A DNA stretch of 64,000 nt. It comes from Prevotella sp. (GTDB taxonomy: Bacteria > Bacteroidota > Bacteroidia > Bacteroidales > Bacteroidaceae). The position numbers were made by a program, and so were the translations under genes. Each line of letters opens with the position of its first letter. The first letter of the stretch is position 1. The stretch covers positions 62,001-126,000 of the forward strand of contig JAFVGS010000033.1 of NCBI GenBank assembly GCA_017474845.1, in the 5' to 3' direction. The notes under the pieces are model-generated. The model had not been told where the DNA came from, made no database searches, and saw nothing but the letters and a program-made list of their open reading frames with translations. Positions 10,223 through 22,200 of the stretch are shown piece by piece.

Positions 10223-13200
10223 CTACTTTTTTACCGTGACCTTCTTCGTGTACTTGCCATCAAGCGTATGCACGATGTACATGCCCGAGAAGTCAGCCTG
10301 TACCTCCACCGTCTTACCCGGCTTCACCGAGAAGGTTGCCACCGTAATACCAGCCGGTGTCACGACGCGCACATCCTCCGTGAAGCTCAGCGACGATTCC
10401 ACATAGATCTTATTCTTCTTGGTCCAGATGCGCAGGCCGCCGTTCAGTTCTTCTGCTGTCGGATCGCCATGCTCCTCAACAACAACATCCGGGTCTTCTG
10501 ACTGACCGAAGACAATCTGCTCCACACTACGCGACGATGACGGAGGTGTTGCCGGACCGATGAAGTACGGACGGAAAGCAGTGACAGTCACGGCAGCGGC
10601 AGCCGTCTTCTTAAAGCTGGCACCCTCGTCGTCTAACAGATACACAAACTGATCTGCTGCCAACTCCAGATTTCCACTATAGTTCATGTAGCTGGGCTTG
10701 AAGGTATAGGCACTTTCTGCAGACACTCCATCCATCTCATCGTCGCTCACGTGAATACTGTCGCCCTTAACGGAAACGAACGTAACAATCTGCTTACCTG
10801 GACTTGGGATAACAATATCACGATAGCGATTCTGGGGAGTCCACTTACCGCTGAGATCGAATTCGTAGTAGGTCTTTCCCGGGAAGCCCACGATATAAGG
10901 TGTACCCCTCTGTGAGTACGGATAATTATCGACAGGGTACAACTTACTGAGATAGTCAGAACTGTAATATTGGCTGAGATAGTCAGGATTGTAACATTTT
11001 TTCTGATACTCATCTTCGTTCTTATCCAAATAAGAATCCCTACTATAATAGTAATCCCAGAGGAACGTATTCGTATAATCCTTGGTATTCGAACCAGCCG
11101 CCAGTGGGTTAAAGTCAGCTGTATAAACACCAGTCATATCAGTACCATCGTCTTTCTTCTTCTGCTGTAAATTACCTTTATACTCACGCAACCAGTACTC
11201 ATGGCCAGCAGTGTTACCTTTGTAGAAGTGAGTCAGCTCACCCTTGACGTCCGTGGTGACAAGATCTGCAGTGAACGGCAAGCTGACTCCCTCCCATCCC
11301 TGCGTTAAGTCAACATAATTATCCGGCATACGCTGATACCACATGCGATAGTCGCTGTCAAAGCGATAGCCAATCGGCGCATTGAAGTCCTGCTTGTCAA
11401 CGAGCAGATGGTCGTTGATGGCCTTCAAGTCGCTCTGCACGAGGTGACCGTAGACGGACTCTGCGGTTGCGTCGTCCACACGGTCATAGACCTTACGGTC
11501 GGTGTAGCGGTTCTTCGTGTTCTCACGATCCCAGAAAGCGACGAATTCAGGCTCCTTGAAGTAATTGGTCAGCACGCCATGAGTCGTTGCGTTGACATAA
11601 CCGCTCTCACCCGATTCAGCAGGAGCATAGACCAACAGATTCTGTGTCTCGTCACAGTTCTGGATGCTCAACAGACCATCGTCATCCAACAGCGGCTGGT
11701 AGAACCATGTGCCTTCAGTGCCAGTGCTCAAGGTATAGGTACCTGAGACTTCATCCTGTTTATTGTGGCCAGCGAAGTCGATGGCAGTCATGCCGGGATA
11801 GGCAAGCGTGTCGGCATACGCAACCTTGGCTTTTCCGTCTCTCTGGGTGATAATCCTCTGTGCCAGATATGCATGTGGGTTGAAGTGAGCCACGCCCATT
11901 TCCTTCGAGCGGAAGTAGGCCGGTGCACGGTAGACACGGTTGGCATTATTGTTCTGCGACAGGCGGCCACCGTCACGTGCTACAGCCGTCGGCACATCCT
12001 GGTGAGCCTCATCAGCATCATAGCCGTAGGTCAGCTTCTGGCCGAAGAAGATGTAGTCGTCGGGATAGATGGGGAAGAAACTGCAGGTATCCTTCTCTGC
12101 CTCAGCCATAGGCGGCGTGTACTTCCATGCATGGTAGCGTTCATCCTCCGAGTCAGGAATCTTTCCTGCTGCATAGCGGAAGTCGCCGTCGGCGAAGCGG
12201 TCCTCGACGTATCTGATATAATACTTAGTACTACCGTCCTCCTTATATTTATAACCAGAAGAACACAAATCAGGATGATCAGTATAATAACCTGTCTGAG
12301 GCTCTGTTTCACCGGACTTCCAGTACTTGTATTCTGCACCTGAAGTTGTATTTACACCATCATTGTAACGCTTGTAGAGGTAGAAGTTATTCAGGTCGTA
12401 GGCCACCTCACCATTGTAGAAGGCACGGTTGGGCTTAGCGGTAGCAAGTCCATGATTACCGGTATCGGTGATATTATAGGTCTTGCCTTCCTGACAATAG
12501 CTGTTGACAACCTGCTTGTAATCAGAAGCGGCAGAAGGATTACCGAAGACAGCACGGACACTGCCATCGGGTGTACCCGTGGTGTTCACCCAGCAACTCT
12601 CCACGTAGCCACCGCCATTCTCTGCAATGCCAGCACCAGTGAAGGAACCTGTCACGCCGAGGTTATAGACTTCACCACAAAGGTTGTCGAAGAGCGAGTT
12701 GTCAAGGCCGCTGATGGTATGACCATCGCCATGGAGGACACCATCGAAGCACTTGCCATTGTCTCTAACGGCTTCATCAACATCTGTAGTAGAAGGATCA
12801 TCGCAAACACCATTGTAACCTATTGGTGTCCAACTGCCTGTATGTTTAATATCTGTGCGAAGGAAGAATTCCAGATTACGCTCGGCGCGTGTCTGGTTGC
12901 TCAGAAGAGTATGCCCCACCATATGGCTGTTTGCAGACCCACTGGTGGCTGTAATCTTACCATCTGTAACTGTATAGCCATCTGTAGAGCTGGTGACAAG
13001 ACTCAGGTCATACAGATCCTTGAAAAGGTCGAGACCGTTCTTGCCACTCTTGCTGTAGTCGTTGATATAGATCTTCGGGTCGCGTTTCACGTTCTTGTGG
13101 TCGATATACATGTGGTGGCTCTTGTTCTCTTCGGACATCACGTCGGCCAGGTCGTGGTAGTTGGCCACTCTCACGGGTACGGCATTCGAGTAGGTGCGGC

Positions 13201-16200
13201 CCAGATAGCTCTTGGCGTAGTAGGCCACATAATAGTTGTCCTGATACCAGTAGAGCTTATCGAAGGTCGGGTTGTATTCCACGCCGTTGGTATGGCTCTC
13301 GGCATCACGTGGCGTAGCAAAGAGTTCCCAGCCATAGCCCGTTACCTCGTAGGCACCTGGCGTGACAGTCGGCTCAGCCAGTGTTACTTTGTCACCAGGC
13401 AGGATGATCTCGGGCGGGGTGATATCGTCTATGGTAGGCACACCGCTCTTGAACGTCAGGTGGATGTTCAACACATGGCGCTCGCTGATAGGTGTCACAT
13501 TGCCATTCGTATCCGTCTCATCGTAGTCATACTGGTAGATGACGGTGATGATCTTCTCCTTCGACAGGTTGTAGATATCGCTCTCGCGACTCACGTACAG
13601 CGTCGAGGTCTCCGTGGGCGAGATGCCGTGGATGGTGAAGTTCTTCTGCTCGTTTATCAGCTTGCTATAACCCGTAAATCCACCGTCATTCTCCGCAGAG
13701 ATAACAGCTCCGACAGGAACGGTAGCGCCATTATTATATTCGTTGGTGTTGGTACCCTTGATACTCTTCACCTTATTCCCGGTTGTAATTGTATAGGCCT
13801 CGCGGCAATAGTAGAAGTTCTTGTTCTTGTCAGAATCTGTAAACGTGAGACTGGTGACATAGCCCTGCTCTGTTTTGGTCAGACTCGTGTAGGTCTCGCT
13901 GCTAATCGTTTCACCGATGGCATAGGGCGTGCTACCAATCTGGAATGGTGTGTTCACCACATAATATGTGCCCGCCTCTTTTACTATGATGGCAGAGTAG
14001 TGGCGCTGCTCGTTGACCAGTTTGTCCTCGAATTCCTCGCGGCTGAGTTCATCGCCCTTCTTCAATTTATCCACACTTACAGCTGTTGTTCCGCCGGAAT
14101 GTATAACGAAAACAGAGTTTGTCAAAGTCGGTGAATCGGTATCGCTATTGTATTCTGCCGTATAGTCCACAGACTGTGTGACGGAGTATCCGGCCTTGTT
14201 GCCATAGACCCAATTGCCCTGTTTGTCTTTATGTCTTACGTCGGTCTCTTCGTCGAAGCCTTCGCCATCATACTGGTACTTCTGGCCTTCGGAACCGCTG
14301 TAATTCTTATCGATAAGCAGGTCGAGGGCATCATAATTGAAGGAGAACTTCGCACGGTCAGCTGCCGACATCGAGCTCCAGGCCTCCAGGCCACGGTAGT
14401 TATAACCACTCACGTAGTAGTTACCGCCATAATAATAGGGCCCGTCATAACCTGTCTCAGACGGGTCTTTGCTCGTGCAGTAGTAAGCCTGAACAAGGCA
14501 AGTCTGGAGGTCGCTCTTCAGTGTCAGCAGCTGATTGAGCAGTTTCTTGTTCTCAGCAGACAAAGCATCTATTTGTGAAGTAGTGATATTGTCTGCATCA
14601 GTGATTCCTGGAAGGGCTTTTATCTTTGTGTTCACATCGGTGACATAAGACAGTGCTTCCGACTTCTTCATCTTCGAGTCTCTGTAGATGACGTTATCCT
14701 TTGTAATCTCGATGGTCTTGGTGCAGATATAGGCTTCTTCACAGTCGTCTTTATAACCTTCACGGAAGGTCGCAGATACGGCTGTGCCCGGATTATAATA
14801 TATCTCGTGACCATCCTCGGTCTCCGTGATCTTATTCTTCACGATATACGCCATTTCGAAGGTGGCCTGTTTACCATTTGCCGCTTCGGTTACATGGCTC
14901 TTAATTCCTTCATAGGTGGTGTAGATGGCCTCCGGGATGAGGTCGCCATGCTTGTACTCGCTCTGTCCGAGTACGGCACCTCCCGATGTAGCTTTCAAAC
15001 GATAGGTGGGACCATCCTCATAAAGGGACTTATCGGTAGTCTCTTTCTCGTACTCTGCAAGCGTTATTTTGGCATTGTAGACACCCTGTTTCTTCGTATA
15101 CCAATTGTCCCACAGACTGGGGTTGTTCACCTCGTAGGTCAGGATATAGCCCTCGTCATGGCTGACATTGTTCGACTCGCGGAAGATGTAGTCATCGTCA
15201 GCCGCTGTCTTGTCAGCTTTTTCTATGGTCTGACCAGCGGCATTGGTGTATTCATGTTGTGTCTTTCCTTCTTGGAACGTAGTCTTATAAGTTGCAAACT
15301 CTGCGTCGGTCATAACGTAGGTGCCGGCAGCGTACTCCACACCGTCGATCTTACACGTGATACAGTTCACGTAGGTCTTTTCAACGAACAGTTCCTTTTC
15401 ATAGTTGCTCAGCAGATACCAATCCCAGTAGCTGATGGGGTCGTTCTTGTAGTAAGTTTTGCCATTGATGATCATCTTCTTGTCGTCGCCCAACGGAACA
15501 CCTGGCGATGAGTAGTAGGCATAGCGGTTAGGCATCACGTTCAGGAGCTTCATCTTACCATGTGAGGCAGCGGCGATGGTCAGCGGGATATCTACCACTT
15601 CGCTAAAGGCATTCGACTGGCCAGTATAGGCCGAGATATACTGGTCGTAGACATACGTAGAACCCTTGATGTACCAGAAGTGAGCGGGCATCTTGCCATC
15701 GCCATAGTATCTGTTGCTGACGTTGTAGCAGTCGTCGATAATGGTCTGTGTGCTATGTACGAAATTACCCGAACTTTCCCATTCTTTCTGGTGAGTGGCA
15801 TCATCAGTAGCATCATACGTGTAGTCCCACTGGGTAACGGCATCTTCGTTCAGTTTTGTCAACGTTGTGTTCACAGCACCACTCTTGCTTGGTATGCCGT
15901 GTACGTTCTTGGCATAGACGAATCCGCCACCGATACCCGTAGACACATTGATCAGGTCGAGCTCCACAATACCCGTGATGGGGCCCCATACTTTCTCATA
16001 AAGATCGTCGCCCGTGCTCTCTTCGGTGGTGAGCTCCAGATAGACGCCCGAGGCCAGCGCCACCTTGTTATGGCTATTACCATTGTTGCGGGCCTTGTCC
16101 TTGATATGCTCTTGCTTCCAGTCATAGAAAGAGGCAGTACCGTAAGGTTTGTCGTTGGCAAAGCCCTTATACTCGTCATTGGTATTGTCGGTCTTACGCA

Positions 16201-19200
16201 CATCGGTAAAATGCACGTCGCTGGTCAGCGCACCTAAGTAGTTCACCACGTTGTAGATACCAAAGTAGTTGCCATGCGTGTGTCTCTTGTAGTATTCAGA
16301 ACTACTTTCAGCAATGGACAGGTCGCTCGCAATCTTCGAATCCATCTTGTTCAGCGATACCTCACGCACACGGTTGATGGTGTAGTTGGTGAAGTCAACT
16401 TCCTCCGGCACACGGTCCTGGGCACCCTGCATCACCATTCGACTTCCGAACACACCACACAAATCTGCTCGCTGGATGCTGTTCATCAGACGACCGGCAT
16501 AGACGGGCAGCACACCGCTCTCTTCCCAATATCCTGCATCGGGATTGGGCTCCCATGTTTTTTTGGTATTGTTCCAAACGAGGACAGCCGTACCACCGGT
16601 TTTAACGTATTTACCCTCTCCGTCATTATGAATAGAAACGTATGCGTCACCGTCTTTCTCAAGGAACAAATCCAACATATCGTCAGCTGTAATTTTTGCG
16701 GCCTTTGAATCTGCGTTATTGGGGTCTGCAGGAGTATAGACCGTCTTGTTTTTATCCTCACACCGCTTCGTACAGGTGTAGTTCAGCTCGTAGTAGGCCG
16801 CCTCGCGCTCCGGCAGTTTGTAGTAGGTATTGATATCGATTTCCTTGGCGATGCTGTAGTAGTCGGTGCCGTAGTTCGTGATGTTCAGCTCGCGGTAGCC
16901 ATCTACCAGCGTCAGGTTACCATCTCCATATAATCCACCCGTATGACGGGTACCTAAGGTAATCAGGTCGCGATGGAAGATGTCGTTGATAGAGGCTGTG
17001 GCATTACCGAACACCGTGTTGGTGTTGGCGCCCGTCGTCATAGAACCGGACTGTGCGTTACCACCGGCAAACACGGCATTGTGGATGATGATACCCGTCT
17101 GGTCCAGACAACTCCACCTGGTGGCATCGGTATTCTTGTTTTCCAGCATGTTCAGCGTATCAATAGGCACAAACTGTCCGGGGGTATAGTCGTGGCCATC
17201 GATGTTCACATTGACAAGCACCTTACACATGGGTTCGACAAGCACCTTGCAGTCCTCGGTGAACTGGCGCTCGGTCTTGGTCGTTTTTACATCACCCACT
17301 TGTTTCTCACCTGCAATGACCTCAGCATCTTCCGCAGTATAATACGATGTGGGAACTGTTACCGTTACAAAGGCACCGTTATCTGCCCAGGCGTGCTTGT
17401 AATAGTAGCCCTGATAGTTCCAGCCCGCATCTCTTTCTGTCAGGCCTTTGTTATAGCGGACACCATCCTTCACGCCTCTACCGAAGCTGCCGTCGGAGTT
17501 CTCGTAGGCACTATACACAAATCCGAGATCACCGCCGCCGAACACATTGCCGTCACCGTCGGCCACACCGGACGCCGTACCGATTTGACCGCCGTGTATA
17601 CTCACTTCGGTCTGACCGAATACGTAACCGTCGCAATGAAGCGAGCCGTTTCCGCTCAGGTTATCGTAACCACGACCGCCACCAAACACATTGCGGTGTA
17701 CGTGTCCGCTATACATCTTGACGTTTGTCTTACCAGGCCGATAAATGCCCTTCAGTTCATAATCGGAACCACCGGTTTTTAATTTCATATCACCGCGTCC
17801 GATAGCCGCAATTTCACCGCCACCGAATACGCTGTTACGTATATTACCGCCATAGATGGTCACCTTCGTCTTGTCGACGGTGCTGTTGTCGATATAGCCA
17901 CCGCCAAACACACAGCCGGCTTCTTCAAGAAGCATATTGGGCGACGGTTTCGTGTCGTCTTCTATCTTCTCCGTGTAGCGCTCGTCAAAGCCTGTGGTTT
18001 CTGAGTCGTCCTTACCACTTGAATTATACTGGTATCCCACATAGCCATTGTTCATGGTCAGGTAGGCTGTACCGAACACAGCGCCACCCTCACCACCGCC
18101 ATAGACGTTGCGCTGCACGGCAGGTATGCCGCTGGTAAAGGAACTGCCGTTCAGGTCGCCAATCACCACGTGGGTCTCTGCGGGAACATCGCTGGCGGGA
18201 CTGTCACTAATGCTGCCTGTGTGTGCACCCACATTACCCTTCCAGCCGCCACCATACACATTACGGCAGGTTCCGCCCTTGATGTAAGCTGTGGTGCTGG
18301 CAGTGAAGCCGTAGGGATTCGTGCTGGCATTGTAGCGACGCACTTGGAAGATGTCGTTCACAGCTCCTGACGTACCGGCAGCATAGATATCCTTCTTGAC
18401 AGTACCACCAAGCAGGGCAATATAGGTGTGGCCATAGACGTCGCCGCTGAGGTGCACCTTTGCGTCGCCATAGCCGCCGCCGTAGGCATAGTTCACCACC
18501 TCAGCGCCATCGTTGATGACGACATTGGCGCTATAAATGTATTGGCGTTTCTCCTTTTCATCTTTAGAGAAGGCAGAGAAATTCCTGTCATCAATATCAG
18601 CCTTGTAGACCAAAGAGGTGCCTCTTAAGCCAGCGAAGGCTTCGAAATAGTTATTAAAGGCGGCATTCGGCTCGTAGTACTTGCCCAGTTTCCAGGCATC
18701 CTTCCAGTCGGCATCCCATCTGGCTTTATAGGCATCTTTCACGGTACGCATTCCCGTAGATTCGTTTAGCGTCCACTTGTTCGAATCACTCCAGTAAGGG
18801 TCTTGGCTACTGATCTGATCCGATGGACCGTCCTTATACAGCGACATATATCTCTGAACACTTTCGGCATTCAACACATGACCCATCTCGCCGCCGCCAT
18901 AGACCTCATAGACCTTGGCACCTTTGAGCAGGTTCACCAGCGTGTGTTCCGACCAAGTATCAATACCATGGCCGGCACCATAGACGGTGGCCAGATAGCC
19001 ATTTGTCTTGTCCGACCATACGGGCGACGAGATATTCACCTGGGTGAAGAGGGCGCGACGCTCGTTGTTGTTGCCGCCATAGATCCTGCTTACGCTCGCT
19101 TTCTCACTCGTGTTCTTATAATTCACGATAGCCTGAATGACATCGCAAGGCGGCAGTATCTGGGTGCCAAAAGCTCCACCGAAGATATTCTTGATCTTGA

Positions 19201-22200
19201 TGGTCGACTGCTCGGGTACATTCACCACGGTGCGTGCTGTCACACCCTCGTTGTAGCTGCCACCATAGGCATTACCAATTTCGCCGTGCAGCAGATCGAT
19301 AATGGACGAGATATTGTCGCGGTCATAGCCAGAGGCAAAAGTGACAGTCTTCTCTTCGCGCATGCCCAGGCCATTGTAACTGCCGGAACCGTAGACCTCC
19401 AGATTCTTGAATTTCGTCTCTTCATCGGGGATGTCGATGAGCACATAGCTGCGGTCCTGAGCCTCGTCATTGACCCTGATACCATGGTATCCTGTACCGC
19501 CACCGAAGACGGCCTTGAGGGCGTTCTGTGTATGATCCTTCGGACGGATGTTCACGAAGGAACTGTGCTGCTTAGGCATGGCAGCTCCGAGGCCGTAAAG
19601 AGCTGTATTTTTATAGTTATAAGAGCCGTAGCCACCACCGAAAATGGTATCGACACGACCAATCAGGTACTCCACATACGTTGAAGACTTCAGTACATTG
19701 GGTATCTCACCGGCCTTATAGCCGTGAAGTTGGGTCTTATCGGTGTCATAGTCACGCAGACGAGCCTCAAAGTTGTAGCCATCCTCATAGCCAACGAGTT
19801 TACCTGCATCGTTAAGGCCACCGTGAATAATACCACCGAAGTCGTTTCCGCCATACACAATATCCTGAATCCACGGGAAACCGTCCTTATAGCCACTGCC
19901 GCTATTGTTGGGCTGGCGACCGATATACACCTCGGCATGTCCGAGAATGTCGGCATCACAGGCACCAGCGAAGACATCATAGACACGACCGTTGCCCAGG
20001 TTGACAAGAGTATTGCCGCACACGTCGCCTTCGTTACCGCCACCATAGATATATTCCGTCTCAGCGAGGTTCTCGACGACACCTTCATGAGAAGAGGCAG
20101 TCGCTGTTCCGCTAAGATTCACGGTAGAGCTATAGGCTGGATTATACAGATACTCCTGCGTAACGACACCACCCTCGCCCGTTACATTCACTTTCTTACC
20201 TACCACACCTTCCTGACCACCGCCATAGATCTGGAAGGCATAGCCGTTGTTGTGGTTTACGGTAGTGCTGCCCCATACCTCGGTGTCCTCACCATAACCG
20301 GCACCAAACACCGACAAGGCAACAGCCATCAGGTCGTCTCGCTGGTCTTTATAGTCTATACCAGAAGCAGGATTTCCAAACATGACTCCTTGGGCATTAC
20401 CGAAGACATTATCTTTATTCAGCAGCTCCTGATTGATATTGATGATGACATTACCATTCACATGACCGCTCTCATAGCAGCCGCCATAGACATTACCGCC
20501 AATCAGACGAGTGTTTTTATCAACCTCATTGTTCGGAATAGGAACAAAGCCACCTTTACTATAGAAATGATCATTCTCACCTACAGTTATGCTTGAAGCT
20601 GTTACAGTATGCTCTGTATAAACTTCTTCCGATTTAGTATAATATTTCTCATCTTTAACCAGTTCCGTGCCTTCTTCTATTTCAAAATAGGCATTCTCGT
20701 CCCACTTCTGGGTGTTCCACATTAATTGTGTCTTGTCATCATTCCAGCGTAGCGGCGTGATGGTCAGGTTCTCCAGGTTGATCTCAATACGGTCCTTGAT
20801 GTTGCCTGAAGCATCAGTGTAACTATCCCATTCGGACTCGGTACCGATAACACCGCCATCGTATGCCGCATTATACGTACCTGCCGGGACATCGGCATTA
20901 TTACAGCCACCCACGAACTTCTCGTAGATATTCACACCCTGGTCAATGGTGAAGGTCTCCTTGCCCTCAATGGTCATGCTACCCACATTACCACCGCAAT
21001 AGAAGGAACCGATAAAGCTCGTGAACGGTTTATATGTATCAGGATCGCCCAAGGATTCGCTATCAAACACAATGCTGGGCTTCAGAGGCATAGCGACACC
21101 ATTCATATAACGTTTGAACACATCGGGGTCTTTCAGGTTCAGATTACTGAATTTATGACCTTCACTTGCATTGTAATTACCCTTATCATCCACCCATCCG
21201 GCATAGTACTTCAGATTGTCTTCACTGACCATGCCTGCACCATTGTTGCCCAGGAACACGTTGTCGGCAATGACGTATGAACCTATCTTCAGTTCCACCA
21301 TCGGATTCTTCTTCTTGGTAGCCAGCGATGCACAGTTACCGCCCAGGTATACGGAACCCTGTATGACGGTGTAGTTAGGCTTCTCGCCTACTGATTTAGG
21401 CGCCATACCCTTCAGACGGATAGATACCTGCTCGGCATTCGGACGGAAGGCATTGAGTGAATTTACAGATGAAGATCCTTGGTCATAATAGAAGTCACCG
21501 AATGTATCATCGTCTCTTAACTCATCATAGTTGTCCGTATAAGGATAGTTACCATTGCCACCACCATAGACATCACCATAAATGGTAGTATAGATACCAA
21601 TGGCATTACCGCCATACACAGAACCGGTCACGTCGTTACCGCCATAGACATTATTGATATGTCCACCGCGTATGAGCGTTCGGGCTGACAGCTCGTTCGG
21701 GAAGTTATAACCTTCCAGATTCGTACAGGGAATATATTCGCCGTTCACCGTGGGCACGACATCGGCCATACGGCAACCGCCATAGACGTTGTCCACAATG
21801 AGTTTGTTCTTAATGGCTTGTTCCTGTTCATACGTTAACCCGCTGGGGACCTTGGGGTCAATCTCCAGCAACAAGCCCTCTGGACTGGTCATATTACCAC
21901 GGTTACCACCGCTATAGAGGTTACGTATCATACCGGCCTGCAGGTTCCACGTCGGACGGATGGCCATCGCAGCCAGGTTGTTGCCGCCAAACAGACGACC
22001 AATCTGGAACTCATCGCTTTCCTTGTGCTCCTGCATCAGATGGATACCCATGCCATTCTTGATGCGATCGTCCGTCAGGAGGTCGGTATAGTCTGCAGGA
22101 GCAGTTCCCTCATTGGCCAGATATTTCGCATAGGCCGTATAAGTCGCAGCAGTGCCCTCCACTCCTGCACTATTGGCCAAAATATGGGTCACCACGTCAC

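Noticed and set aside
12452..14134. 560-codon open frame on the plus strand
   Set aside because: It lies entirely antisense to the 4,251-residue secreted protein, has no signal or family motif, and long shadows of this kind recur across the same gene (14807-15511, 18803-19684, 22496-23782).
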